Below, piece by piece: positions 26,462 through 35,473 of a stretch of DNA of 64,000 nucleotides; position 1 is the first letter of the stretch; each line of letters starts with the position of its first letter. This DNA comes from an uncultured Desulfovibrio sp. GTDB lineage: Bacteria > Desulfobacterota > Desulfovibrionia > Desulfovibrionales > Desulfovibrionaceae. Position numbers and translations under genes: made by a program. The notes below the pieces were generated by a model. The model did no database searches, was not told the DNA's origin, and saw only the letters and a program-made list of their open reading frames with translations. The stretch is from assembly GCF_944324505.1 (NCBI RefSeq), contig NZ_CALUWO010000003.1, positions 245,592 through 309,591 on the forward strand, in the 5' to 3' direction.

Positions 26462-27295
26462 ATGCATCCCTGTCGTTTTCTGCTGCCTGCCCTGCTGGCG
26501 GGTCTGATCTTTGCCGTGACGGCCAGTGCCGCCCCCCTGGACAGTTTCAAGGGCCTTTCCGGCACGCTTGATATCGCCGGCGGTACGGCACATATCCCGG
26601 TCATGAAAGGCGCAGCCAAAAACATCATGACGGCCAATCCCGACATCCGCATCACCGTAGCCGGCGGCGGCTCCGGCGTGGGCGTGCAGCAGGTGGGCGA
26701 AGGCCTGGTGCAGATCGGCAATACCGGCCGCGCTCTCAAGGAAAAGGAAGTGAGCAAGTACGGTCTGCACAGCTTCCCCTTTGCCATTGACGGCGTAGCC
26801 CTGGTGGTCAATCCGGCCAATACGGTCCGCAGTATCACCAGCCAGCAGGCCAGGGATATCTTTGCCGGCAAGATCACCAACTGGAAGGCCCTTGGCGGCG
26901 CCGATGCGCCCATTACCGTCTACACCCGTGAAGATGGCAGCGGCACCCGTGAGGTCTTTGTGGAAAAAGCCCTGAAAAAAGGCCCCATTGTGGCTTCCGC
27001 CAACGTGGTGAACTCCAATGGCGCCATGAAGACCGCCGTCAGTCAGGACAAGCTGGGCATCGGCTATGTGGGCATCGGCCATGTGGACAAGAGCGTTGCG
27101 GCCCTGACCTTTGACGGCATGGTCCCCTCGCAGAAAAATGCCGCCTCCGGCGCCTATACCCTGACGCGCCTGCTCTACATGAATACCAAGGGCGCCCCGT
27201 CCGGCCTGACCAAGGCCTTCATCGAATACATCTATTCGCCTGACGGAAGTGCCATCATCGAAAAGAGCGGCTACATCCCCACCGGCCGTCAGTAA
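26462..27295 (+). CDS. pstS: Phosphate-binding protein PstS
   Basis: Periplasmic phosphate receptor of the Pst ABC transporter. The 277-residue protein has a signal peptide (HPCRFLLPALLAGLIFAVTASA), then LDIAGGTAHIPVMKGAA, AGGGSGVGVQQVGEG (phosphate-binding Ser/Gly loop) and a TREDGSGTREVFVEKA stretch, typical of PstS of the shorter group. A strong GAGGTGAAG lies before the ATG. It is the first gene of the pst operon; the permease gene starts 56 bases after its stop. Confidence 0.95.
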   Translation: MHPCRFLLPALLAGLIFAVTASAAPLDSFKGLSGTLDIAGGTAHIPVMKGAAKNIMTANPDIRITVAGGGSGVGVQQVGEGLVQIGNTGRALKEKEVSKYGLHSFPFAIDGVALVVNPANTVRSITSQQARDIFAGKITNWKALGGADAPITVYTREDGSGTREVFVEKALKKGPIVASANVVNSNGAMKTAVSQDKLGIGYVGIGHVDKSVAALTFDGMVPSQKNAASGAYTLTRLLYMNTKGAPSGLTKAFIEYIYSPDGSAIIEKSGYIPTGRQ

Positions 27296-27351
27296 GCAGC
27301 GCCAGCCATGATGCGGGGCGGCCCTGCCGCCCCGCTCCGGAATACCCGACC

Positions 27352-29136
27352 ATGTTTGCCCCTCTTCTGCACCGCAGCGGAACGCTGCCCCGTTTGTGCG
27401 CCCTGCTTGTCACCCTGGCCACGCTGGCCCTGTTTGCCCTGGTGGGCTGTTTTGCCCTGCCCGTACTCTGGAGCGCTCAGGGCAGTCTGATCTTCTCCTG
27501 GACATGGCGCCCCCCCACGGACTTTGGCATTCTGCCCATGCTGGCAGGTTCGCTTATCCTGTCCTGCTCTGCCCTGCTGCTGGCCTGGCCCTTTTCTCTG
27601 GGGCTGGCCTGCGCGCTGCAATTTCCTTCCCCGGCCGTGTGGAACCGATGGATCACGGGCCTGATCCGTTTCATGACGGCCATTCCCACTGTGGTCTACG
27701 GCTTTGCCGCCGTCTTCTTGCTGACCCCGCTGGTACGGGAAGCCGCCGGGCAGGGGTCCGGCCTGTGCTGGCTTTCCGCAGCCTGTGTGCTGGCCCTGCT
27801 CATCAGCCCGGCCATGGTGCTTGTCATGGATGTGGCCCTGCGCGAACAGATGCGCCGCCTGCTTGTGCCTGCCCAGTCGCTGGGCATGACCAGGGGGACC
27901 GTTCTTGCCTGTCTTGCCCTGCCGGCCATACGGCGCGGGCTGCTGACGGCTGCCCTGCTGGGCTTTGGGCGGGCCATAGGCGATACGCTTATTCCGCTCA
28001 TGCTCAGCGGCAACGCGCCCCATGTTCCGCAGAGTCTCTTTGCCGGCCTGCGAACCCTGACGGCCCACATGGGGCTGGTGACGGCCACGGATGTGGGCGG
28101 CCCGGCCTACAATTCCCTGTTTGTGGCCGGGGGGCTGCTGCTTTGCATCAGTACCGGCGTCAGCCTGGTGCTGCGCCGTCTGGAAAGGCGCGGGGACGGT
28201 CAGCTGTCGCCTGTGTCCGTCTGCTGGCGTCGCTGCGCTCCTGTCGCCTTGCGTCTGCTGTCCTGGGGAGCCGGCCTTTTGTGCAGCGTCTGTGTGCTTG
28301 CCCTGCTGGTCTTTCTGTTCTGGCGGGGACTGCCCGCCCTGAACACGGCCCTGCTTGTGGGGGATGCGCCGCTCTGGCCCGCCCTGCTGGGGCGCGTCCC
28401 CATCTGGGACGGCATCTGGCCTGCCTGTCTGGGCACGCTCTGTCTGCTGGGCATAACCATGGGTCTGGTGCTGCTGCCAGGCATCGGCTGCGGCATTTAT
28501 CTGGCGGAATATGCTTCCCCGCGCAGGCAGCGTCTGCTCAACAGCCTGATGGACATCCTGGCCGGCGTGCCGTCCATCGTCATGGGCATTTTCGGTTTTA
28601 CGCTGATTCTTTTTCTGCATCGTCTGGGCGCTGTCCACGCCAGTTCCGGTCTGTTGCTGGCCGGCGCCTGTCTGGCCCTGCTGGTTTTGCCGGCGCTGGT
28701 GGTGACCACGCGCACGGCTCTGGAAAGTCTGCCTGCCTCCCTGCGTCTGAGCGGGGCCGCCCTGGGGCTGCGCCATGGTCAGATTGTGCGCCATCTGCTG
28801 CTGCCCGGGGCCAGCCGCGGCATTCTGAGCGGCGTCATGCTGGCGCTGGGCCGCTCTGCGGAGGATACGGCCGTTATCCTGCTGACCGGCGTGGTGGCCA
28901 ATGCCGGCCTGCCTGCCGGCCTGGGGCTGCGTTTCGAGGCCCTGCCCTTTTTCATCTATTATACGGCAGCCCAGTACCAGACGCCGGAGGAACTCCAGCG
29001 GGGATTTGGCGCCGCCCTGACCCTGCTTGCGCTTTCCGGGGGCCTGCTGCTGCTGTCCTGGTGGCTGCACGAGCGCTTCCATCGGGAGCGGCAGTGCGGC
29101 AGAACGCCCCTGACGTTTTCAGGAGGACCGCAATGA
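27352..29136 (+). CDS. Fused phosphate permease PstC-PstA
   Basis: A 594-residue inner-membrane protein holding both permease halves that are usually separate. Residues about 1-280 resemble PstC: six membrane spans, RFMTAIPTVVYGFAAVFLLTP and the coupling loop SLGMTRGTVLACLALPAIRRGLLTAALLGFGRAIGDT. Residues about 300-585 resemble PstA: GIYLAEYASPRRQRLLNSLMDILAGVPSIVMGIFGF and the second coupling loop ALGLRHGQIVRHLLLPGASRGILSGVMLALGRSAEDT. One uninterrupted frame covers both, with no internal stop. It overlaps pstB by ATGA. Confidence 0.88.
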   Translation: MFAPLLHRSGTLPRLCALLVTLATLALFALVGCFALPVLWSAQGSLIFSWTWRPPTDFGILPMLAGSLILSCSALLLAWPFSLGLACALQFPSPAVWNRWITGLIRFMTAIPTVVYGFAAVFLLTPLVREAAGQGSGLCWLSAACVLALLISPAMVLVMDVALREQMRRLLVPAQSLGMTRGTVLACLALPAIRRGLLTAALLGFGRAIGDTLIPLMLSGNAPHVPQSLFAGLRTLTAHMGLVTATDVGGPAYNSLFVAGGLLLCISTGVSLVLRRLERRGDGQLSPVSVCWRRCAPVALRLLSWGAGLLCSVCVLALLVFLFWRGLPALNTALLVGDAPLWPALLGRVPIWDGIWPACLGTLCLLGITMGLVLLPGIGCGIYLAEYASPRRQRLLNSLMDILAGVPSIVMGIFGFTLILFLHRLGAVHASSGLLLAGACLALLVLPALVVTTRTALESLPASLRLSGAALGLRHGQIVRHLLLPGASRGILSGVMLALGRSAEDTAVILLTGVVANAGLPAGLGLRFEALPFFIYYTAAQYQTPEELQRGFGAALTLLALSGGLLLLSWWLHERFHRERQCGRTPLTFSGGPQ

Positions 29137-29891
29137 CCCCGCTTGTTCGTATTCGTGACCTGTGCCTGTATCTCAATGGCCGGGCAGTGCTGAAGCATGT
29201 GAATCTGGAACTGCCGCGCCACGGCATCAGCGTTCTGCTGGGCCGTTCCGGTTCCGGCAAGACCAGTTTCCTGCGCTGCCTGAATCGCCTGCATGACTGC
29301 ATCGGCCCAAGCCGCATGCAGGGCTGTGTGGAATTGCTGCTGGACGGGCGCCTTCAGGATATTGGCCGCCTGCGCGGCGAGGAGGCGTTGTCCCGTCTCC
29401 GGCGTCAGGTGGGCATGGTCTTCCAGACGCCCAATGTGCTGCCCGCCAGCATGGCGCACAATCTGCTGCTGCCGCTGCAACTGGCTGCGGGCCTGAGCGT
29501 GGAGGAGGCCAGGGACAGGGCCAGGCGCAGCCTGGAAGCCGTGGGACTGTGGGCAGAGGTGCATGACCGCCTGGCGGAGCCTGCCGCATCCCTGTCCGGG
29601 GGGCAGCAGCAGCGCCTCTGCCTGGCGCGGACCCTGGCGCTGGAACCGCAGATTCTTCTGCTGGACGAACCCACGGCCTCCCTTGATCCGGCCAGTACCC
29701 GCCGTATCGAGGACCTGCTTCTGCATCTGGCGGAGCGCTATGCCATCATTCTGGTTTCGCACGGGGTGGCCCAGGCCCGTCGCCTGGCCAGCCGGCTGCT
29801 GCTTTTTGACAACGGCTGCGTGCAGGGGCCGTTTCCGCCGGATGCGCTGCCCCGTCTTGTGCCGCAGGATGACTCGCCAGGGCAGGCATGA
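29133..29891 (+). CDS. pstB: Phosphate ABC transporter ATPase PstB
   Basis: The 252-residue ATPase that powers the Pst transporter. Walker A GRSGSGKTSFLRCLNRLHD, the Q-loop VGMVFQTPNVLP, the signature LSGGQQQRLCLARTLA, Walker B ILLLDEPTASLDP and the switch His in ILVSHG are all present. AGGAGG lies 8 bases before the ATG, inside the permease gene. No phoU gene follows, although one usually closes this operon; the next gene is a separate phosphate transporter. Confidence 0.93.
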   Translation: MTPLVRIRDLCLYLNGRAVLKHVNLELPRHGISVLLGRSGSGKTSFLRCLNRLHDCIGPSRMQGCVELLLDGRLQDIGRLRGEEALSRLRRQVGMVFQTPNVLPASMAHNLLLPLQLAAGLSVEEARDRARRSLEAVGLWAEVHDRLAEPAASLSGGQQQRLCLARTLALEPQILLLDEPTASLDPASTRRIEDLLLHLAERYAIILVSHGVAQARRLASRLLLFDNGCVQGPFPPDALPRLVPQDDSPGQA

Positions 29892-30175
29892 TGTCCGGCC
29901 GCGTGGCCGCTTTTTTCCGCCGTGCGCCCTGCCTGACAGTATGTCGGGCCGGGCGTGCGTTTTTTTCGTCAGGTGACATCATCGTGCCTTGTCCCGTTTT
30001 TCCCCGCAGGTTCACAGGCTTTGCGGCGTTGCCGGGAAGCGCATGGGGAGAGAACTTCGCCTGCCTGCCGTTCCTGCGGGCATCCCGCGCCGGTCTGCGT
30101 GAAAACAATCGCATGGCGGTGGCGGCTGCGGTGCCCGGACAGATTTTTTTTGCGTATGGTTCAGGCTCCTACAGC

Positions 30176-30204
30176 TTGCCAGTCCGCCGTTCCACAGGTA
30201 TTCT
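30176..30204 (+). promoter_or_regulatory. Candidate promoter of the PiT transporter gene
   Basis: TTGCCA (30176-30181) and TATTCT (30199-30204) are separated by 17 bases. Both boxes are one or two bases from consensus. Confidence 0.4.
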
Positions 30205-30315
30205 GCGCCTGCACGCAGAGCGGGAACATCTCCGCCGACATGACGGCCCCCTTTCTGGACGGTCATGCGCCCTGTGCTGCCTTCAGATTTCAGTTGCTGT
30301 TTCAGTCATTGCGGA

Positions 30316-30333
30316 ATGTCATCATTTTGTCAC
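30316..30333 (+). promoter_or_regulatory. Pho-box-like half-sites upstream of the PiT gene
   Basis: ATGTCAT (30316-30322) and TTGTCAC (30327-30333) begin exactly 11 bases apart and match CTGTCAT at 6 and 5 of 7 positions. They lie about 60 bases before the GTG start. PhoB control is inferred, not shown. Confidence 0.45.
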
Positions 30334-30392
30334 ACGGTCCGGTTACACGTACTGCGCCTTTATTCACGAGAACTGGTTTCCGGGGGAAGAAC

Positions 30393-32714
30393 GTGGAAAG
30401 CATTTTTCTTATCATTGTTGCCTTTCTGGCCATTCTGGCCATAGTGGATCTGTTTGTGGGCGTCAGCAATGACGCCGTAAATTTTCTCAATTCGGCCATT
30501 GGTTCGCGCATTGCCAGCTTCAAGGTCATCATGGTGGTGGCCAGCATCGGGGTTCTGGCCGGTTCCACCTTTTCCAGCGGCATGATGGAGATTGCCCGCA
30601 GCGGCGTCTTCAATCCGGAGATGTTTACCTTCAGCGAGATCATGATTGTCTTTTTTGCGGTCATGATCACGGACGTTCTTCTGCTGGATGCCTTCAATTC
30701 CATGGGGCTGCCCACCTCCACCACGGTATCCATCGTTTTCGAGCTGCTGGGGGGGGCGGTGGCGGCTGCTCTCATCAAGCTGATGGCCAGCGATGTTTCC
30801 ATCATGGAGCTGGGGGCCTATATCAACAGCCAGAAGGCGCTGGCCATCATTTCGGGCATACTCATTTCCGTGGCCGTGGCCTTTGTGGCCGGCGTGGCGG
30901 TACAGTATGTCACCCGGCTCATCTTCACCTTTCATTATGAGCGCATGTATCGTCGGATTGGCGGAATTTTTGGCGGGCTGTCACTGACAGCCATTTTTTA
31001 TTTTCTGGTCATGAAGGGGGCCAAGGGGGCGTCGTTCATGAAGGCGGAATACCTGGCCTGGATCAATGAGCACACGCTTTCCATCCTGCTGCTGCTCTTT
31101 GTGGGCCTGAGCATCCTGCTGCATCTGCTCATGCTGACGCGCGGCGTCAATATCTTCAAGATCATCATTCTGGTGGGCACCTTTGCCCTGGCCTTTGCCT
31201 TTGCCGGCAATGACCTTGTGAACTTTGTGGGTGTGCCGCTGGCCGCCTTTGAAAGCTGGCGCCAGTTTTCCGCCAGCGGCGCGGATGCCGCCGTCTTCAC
31301 CATGGGCGGCCTGCGCCAGGCCGTGCAGACGCCCACGATCTTCCTGTTTCTCTCCGGCACGGTCATGGTGCTGACGCTCTGGTTTTCCAAAAAGGCACAT
31401 CGTGTGGTGCGTACCTCCATCAAGCTGAGCAGCAGTACCCGCGGCGAACAGGAGCAGTTTGGTTCCTCCCTGCCCGGTCGTCTCATTGTGCGGGCCAGCC
31501 TCAATGCCAACAGGACCCTGCATCAGATTCTGCCCGCTTCCTTCTTCCGCGTGCTGGCCAGCCGCATGCAGCCGGTGGAGCAGGTCAAGGGAGAGCCGGT
31601 GCTGCCCTTTGACCAGGTTCGCGCGTCCATCAATCTGGTTCTGGCCAGCATCCTCATTGCTTCGGCCACCTCGCTGAAGCTGCCCCTTTCCACGACCTAC
31701 GTCACCTTCATGGTGGCCATGGGATCGTCCTTTGCCGACGGGGCCTGGAACCGTGAAAGTGCCGTTTACCGTATTTCCGGTGTGCTGGCGGTCATCAGCG
31801 GCTGGTTCATGACGGCCCTGTGCGCCTTTACGGCCTGTGCCCTGGTGACCTGGGCGCTGTTTGAGGGCGGCAGCGTGGTGGTGGTCCTCTTCATGCTGCT
31901 GGTCATCTTCAGCCTGGTCCGCTCCAACTTCTTCAGCAAGCAGAAGGAGGAGAGCAGCTACTCCATCGTGGTGGACCACAGCGACAAGGACAGCATCCGC
32001 AACAGCATCCGGGATTCCGTGAACGAGAGCATCTCCACGGCGGTGCGTCTTATTCGTGACGGCATGACGGCCTTCCAGGCCGAGGACGAGAAGCGTCTCA
32101 ACCAGTGCAAGAATGATGCGGTCACATTCTTTGACGATATTTCCCGTCTGCGCGGCTCTTACTATCGCATGGCGCTGCGGGGGGGCGGCGACCGTCTGGA
32201 CAACGAGGCACGGCATATCTATTACCGCATCTTCAACGGCATGAAGGAGCTGAGCCATGAGCTGCGCTCTGTGCTGGGCATGTCTGCCAATCATATTGCC
32301 AACCGCCATCGCCCCTACAGCGGTGAGCTGAGCGATAATCTGGAAGTGATGCTGCGCATTCTTGAAGATGCGGCCCGGCATTTCCGCAGCTATGCCGATG
32401 GCGAAGGCTCCCGTGCCGAGCTGTCCTCCTATTCCGATCATTGTTCGTCGCGCATCAGCCAGTTGCAGATAGACCTGCTGCAACGCATCGATGAAGATGG
32501 CCTGTCCATGCGCAGCAGTGATCTGTATTTGAACTTCCTGCAGTTTGCACGCTCCTTCATCAACCGTTTCACCATTGTTGCCCTCCTGCAACGTGACCTC
32601 AACGACGCCTGCCGGCGCGATGCGGAGCACCATGCGCACGAGGCGCAGGAGGCTGCGGCCGCAGGTACGGCTCCCGACACCGCGGAAGACGGCACCGGCA
32701 CACACCGTGCCTAG
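30393..32714 (+). CDS. PiT-family inorganic phosphate transporter with C-terminal PhoU-like domain
   Basis: A 773-residue protein. The membrane part (residues about 1-520) has the two signature repeats of PiT carriers, VGVSNDAVNFLNSAIGSR near the start and FAGNDLVNFVGVPLAAF in the middle, with roughly ten to twelve hydrophobic spans. The last 230 residues are soluble and helical (NSIRDSVNESISTAVRLIRDG, then MKELSHELRSVLGMSANHI), resembling PhoU-type helical bundles; that likeness is by eye. GTG 30393 was chosen because it follows GGGGAAGAAC and begins at the first membrane span. Confidence 0.85.
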   Translation: MESIFLIIVAFLAILAIVDLFVGVSNDAVNFLNSAIGSRIASFKVIMVVASIGVLAGSTFSSGMMEIARSGVFNPEMFTFSEIMIVFFAVMITDVLLLDAFNSMGLPTSTTVSIVFELLGGAVAAALIKLMASDVSIMELGAYINSQKALAIISGILISVAVAFVAGVAVQYVTRLIFTFHYERMYRRIGGIFGGLSLTAIFYFLVMKGAKGASFMKAEYLAWINEHTLSILLLLFVGLSILLHLLMLTRGVNIFKIIILVGTFALAFAFAGNDLVNFVGVPLAAFESWRQFSASGADAAVFTMGGLRQAVQTPTIFLFLSGTVMVLTLWFSKKAHRVVRTSIKLSSSTRGEQEQFGSSLPGRLIVRASLNANRTLHQILPASFFRVLASRMQPVEQVKGEPVLPFDQVRASINLVLASILIASATSLKLPLSTTYVTFMVAMGSSFADGAWNRESAVYRISGVLAVISGWFMTALCAFTACALVTWALFEGGSVVVVLFMLLVIFSLVRSNFFSKQKEESSYSIVVDHSDKDSIRNSIRDSVNESISTAVRLIRDGMTAFQAEDEKRLNQCKNDAVTFFDDISRLRGSYYRMALRGGGDRLDNEARHIYYRIFNGMKELSHELRSVLGMSANHIANRHRPYSGELSDNLEVMLRILEDAARHFRSYADGEGSRAELSSYSDHCSSRISQLQIDLLQRIDEDGLSMRSSDLYLNFLQFARSFINRFTIVALLQRDLNDACRRDAEHHAHEAQEAAAAGTAPDTAEDGTGTHRA

Positions 32715-32735
32715 ACTGCGCTGCTGCATGTCTCT

Positions 32736-32765
32736 GAGGCCGCTCCCCTGCCGGGCGGCCTCTTT
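32736..32765 (+). terminator. Terminator after the PiT gene
   Basis: GAGGCCGC pairs with GCGGCCTC across an 11-base loop and TTTG follows, about 20 bases after the stop. Confidence 0.7.
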
Positions 32766-32968
32766 GCTATTCTTTCGATGCAGGGGATGACTGCGGGAAG
32801 GCAGGTGGCATTCTTTTGCCGCCTGTCCTCTTGCCTGCGCTCTGCGCAATGCGTACACTCCACAGGAATAGGATGGGGCCGGTCTGCCGGTCCGCTGGCT
32901 CTGGTAGCGTGGGGAGATGCCCGCGCTGTAATGGATATATCGGGACGTTGTTGTTTACAGGAGAAGTC

Positions 32969-34783
32969 ATGTTGTCTGCGTTGTTTTCTCAGCCACTCAA
33001 TCCGGAATCCGGCGCCGAGTGCGCCGCTCTTTTCAAAGCCCTGGTCACAGGCATTCATGAGGACAGACGCCGGGCGCGTCAGCTGGGGTGGCGCGGCGTT
33101 CACCCCTCGGGTTCGCTGACGCCGGCCTGGACCTGTCGCGTGGCGGGCAGTCCGCTGGTTTTCGGCATCACCTTTTCCGGTGAGATTTTGCAGGGAACGG
33201 CCCTGCATGGCGAGTTTGCCATCCATCTTTTCCCGCCGGTGGATCATCCCCTGGTGGAGGTTTTTCCCCTGGCTGCCCTGCAGATCATGAGCGGGAGCGA
33301 TTATGCCGAAGCCATTCGCTCCCTGGGGGACCATGTGAGGAAGATGCGCCCCTTCCACATGGCCAATCTGGAAATGGATGCGCGCCTGGATGGTAGCGGT
33401 CTACGCCTTGCCCTGGAAGCGCCGTCGCACTATCGCATCATTTCCGTGGATGGCATTGCCGCCCCGCAGGACATGCAGACGGACAGGGCGTGGATGGTGG
33501 CCCCCGGCGAGGCGGAATGCGACGTGCCGGCCTTTGCCCTGGCCATGCGCCTTTTTGTGCCGCTGCTGCGCAGTGCCGAAACCCTGTTGCAGCAGCCGGC
33601 TGACATGCACCGCCAGAAATCTCCCCTGGCCTTGCAGGGTTTTGACGCCCAGGGGCGCATTCACATTGTGAAGCCCGATGCGCTCCAGAGCCTGCGCTTT
33701 GAGGCCGCCTTTGGCGATATGCCGGCCCGCGGCGAGCGGGTTTCCATCCTGCCCTATGTGCAGAGTGCGGCGGAGGCGGCCGCGCCGGACAAGCCGGTAC
33801 TGCATGTGCTCACCGGTTTTCTGGGCGCAGGCAAGACCACGTTTCTGCGCCACTGGCTGGACTACCTCAATAATCACGAGCGCTATACCGGCGTCATTCA
33901 GAGCGAAATCGGCAGCATCGGCCTGGATGCGGCCCTGACCCGGGGCGAGACCTTTGTGGAAACCTCGGACGGGGACGATGCCTCGCAGTCGCTGGCCCAG
34001 CGTCTCCGCCCGGGGCTTGCCCGCCTTATGGAGGCGCTGCCTGCCCAGCAGATCGTGCTGGAAACGTCGGGCCTGGCCCACCCTGCTCCCGTGCTCGAGG
34101 CCATAAGCGAGCTGGGCGACATGGTGCAGCCCGGCCTGGTCATCACCATGGTGGATGCCCTGGATGCGGCGCTGGGCATGTATGAAAAGCTCAAGAAAAA
34201 GTCGTCCTGGAATACGGAAAGCGATGTGCTGCTGGCGCAGGTGGAATGCGCGGATGTGCTGGTCATCAACAAGGTGGACCTGGTAAGCCCGCAGGAGCTG
34301 GGGCAGCTGCGCGGACGCTTGCAGCAGCTCAATCCACGGGCGGTGGTCATTCCCTCTGTGCTTGGCCACATCGCCTTTGACCAGCTGGATGCGCTGTATG
34401 CCCGGCTGCGGGAGGATGATCTGCAGAATCAGCCGCAGCGTGCGCGGGTGCGTTCCGTGCCCAGTGAGGATACGGCCCGGGCGGCAGAGGACTACAAGAC
34501 CCTCATGTTCCGGCCCGATGCCATTGTGAGCGGCTGCGAACTGGAAACCATGATGAAGGTTGCCGGGCCTGAACTGTGCCGGGCCAAGGGGCTTGTGCGC
34601 ATGGCCAACAGCAACGGCGCCCCCAGCATGCGCGTGCTGCAGTACGCGGCCGGGCGCCTTTCCTTTGATGCGGTGCCCACGGGCGAGGAATACGGCCAGC
34701 CCTATATTCTCTTCATCGGCAGAGACATGAAGGAAGATGCCATGAAGAAGGTCCGTGGTGGCGACAAGGGGCAGTGGTCCTGA
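32969..34783 (+). CDS. CobW/COG0523-like GTPase with large N-terminal extension
   Basis: A 604-residue protein. Residues about 275-480 form a G3E GTPase of the CobW type: Walker A HVLTGFLGAGKTTFLRHWLDYL, IVLETSGLAHPAPVLEAI, ITMVDALDA and the base-recognition motif VINKVDLV. A C-terminal domain follows. The first 270 residues are an added region that I cannot assign. At the place where CobW proteins carry the CxCC metal motif, this one has ETSDGDDASQS with no Cys. Family members deliver metals or cofactors; with the motif gone, the cargo here is unclear. ATG 32969 follows CAGGAGAAGTC. Confidence 0.75.
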   Translation: MLSALFSQPLNPESGAECAALFKALVTGIHEDRRRARQLGWRGVHPSGSLTPAWTCRVAGSPLVFGITFSGEILQGTALHGEFAIHLFPPVDHPLVEVFPLAALQIMSGSDYAEAIRSLGDHVRKMRPFHMANLEMDARLDGSGLRLALEAPSHYRIISVDGIAAPQDMQTDRAWMVAPGEAECDVPAFALAMRLFVPLLRSAETLLQQPADMHRQKSPLALQGFDAQGRIHIVKPDALQSLRFEAAFGDMPARGERVSILPYVQSAAEAAAPDKPVLHVLTGFLGAGKTTFLRHWLDYLNNHERYTGVIQSEIGSIGLDAALTRGETFVETSDGDDASQSLAQRLRPGLARLMEALPAQQIVLETSGLAHPAPVLEAISELGDMVQPGLVITMVDALDAALGMYEKLKKKSSWNTESDVLLAQVECADVLVINKVDLVSPQELGQLRGRLQQLNPRAVVIPSVLGHIAFDQLDALYARLREDDLQNQPQRARVRSVPSEDTARAAEDYKTLMFRPDAIVSGCELETMMKVAGPELCRAKGLVRMANSNGAPSMRVLQYAAGRLSFDAVPTGEEYGQPYILFIGRDMKEDAMKKVRGGDKGQWS

Positions 34784-34870
34784 TACTGCCGGTCAGTTTC
34801 CTGTGACAGGGGGGAAAAATACTCCCCTGCCGCAGAATAGTGGGTGCCGTGTGCTGCGGCATCCTGCATG

Positions 34871-34919
34871 AAAGGCCCGTGCGGTATCCGTCTGATGGCG
34901 GAATACGCACGGGCCTTTT
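34871..34919. terminator. Bidirectional terminator between the GTPase gene and rfbC
   Basis: AAAGGCCCGTGCG pairs with CGCACGGGCCTTT, with GTATCC/GGAATAC pairing further in and a short loop. It has a T-run on the plus strand (CCTTTTG) and CCTTTC on the minus strand. It lies between two convergent genes. Confidence 0.75.
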
Positions 34920-34948
34920 GGGCAAAAAACAGGCAGGCAGCGCAGGGA

Positions 34949-35473
34949 TCAGGCCTGCCAGAGCGGCGCCTGCCGGTCCTTTTCGGAAAGCAGCGGTTCC
35001 GTGATAGGCCACCGGATGCCAAAGGCCGGATCATTCCAGCGGTAGGCCCCTTCATCCCACGGGCAGTAATAGTCCGTGCACTTGTAGTGAAAGTGGGCAA
35101 TCTCGCTGGTAACCACAAAGCCGTGAGCCAGGCCGGGAGCTATCCAGAGCTGCCACTGGTTTTCCTGGGTCAGTTCCACACCGTACCATTTGCCGCAGGT
35201 GGGCGACTGGGGGCGGATATCCACGGCCACGTCAAAGACCCTGCCCAGGGAAACGCTGACCAGTTTGCCCTGCGGGCGTGTTTTCTGAAAGTGCAGCCCC
35301 CGCAGAACACCACGGGAGGAACGCGAATGGTTGTCCTGCACAAAGGGCAGCGTGATGCCGGCCATGGCATAGCGTTCCTGCTGCCAGGTTTCCACAAAAT
35401 AGCCCCTGGCGTCTCCCCATACCTTGGGCTTGATCAGCAGGACGCCTTCAATGCCGGTGCTGACTACTTCCAT
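34949..35473 (-). CDS. rfbC: dTDP-4-dehydrorhamnose 3,5-epimerase
   Basis: Third enzyme of dTDP-L-rhamnose synthesis. The 174-residue cupin protein has [17 protein letters not shown], the [18 protein letters not shown] motif with the catalytic His, [18 protein letters not shown] and the [18 protein letters not shown] region. Length is normal. It is the last gene of the rfbD-rfbB-rfbA-rfbC unit and its start overlaps the end of rfbA by 10 bases. Confidence 0.95.
   Translation of the reverse strand: MEVVSTGIEGVLLIKPKVWGDARGYFVETWQQERYAMAGITLPFVQDNHSRSSRGVLRGLHFQKTRPQGKLVSVSLGRVFDVAVDIRPQSPTCGKWYGVELTQENQWQLWIAPGLAHGFVVTSEIAHFHYKCTDYYCPWDEGAYRWNDPAFGIRWPITEPLLSEKDRQAPLWQA

Larger units (their letters stand above)
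29892..30392 (+). other. Gene-free region between pstB and the PiT transporter gene
   Basis: About 500 bases without a credible gene. It contains a weak terminator-like hairpin just after pstB (CGGCC/GGCCG then CTTTTTT, about 29897-29917), a candidate promoter at 30176-30204 and Pho-box-like half-sites at 30316-30333. Frames open through it do not show family likeness. Confidence 0.6.

Noticed and set aside
26188..26571. A 127-codon plus-strand frame before pstS
   Set aside because: No ribosome site, no family likeness, and it runs into the pstS signal peptide in another frame.
29955..30392. N-terminal extension of the PiT transporter to 29955
   Set aside because: The added 146 residues show no membrane or domain pattern, and the GTG at 30393 has a ribosome site and starts at the first span.
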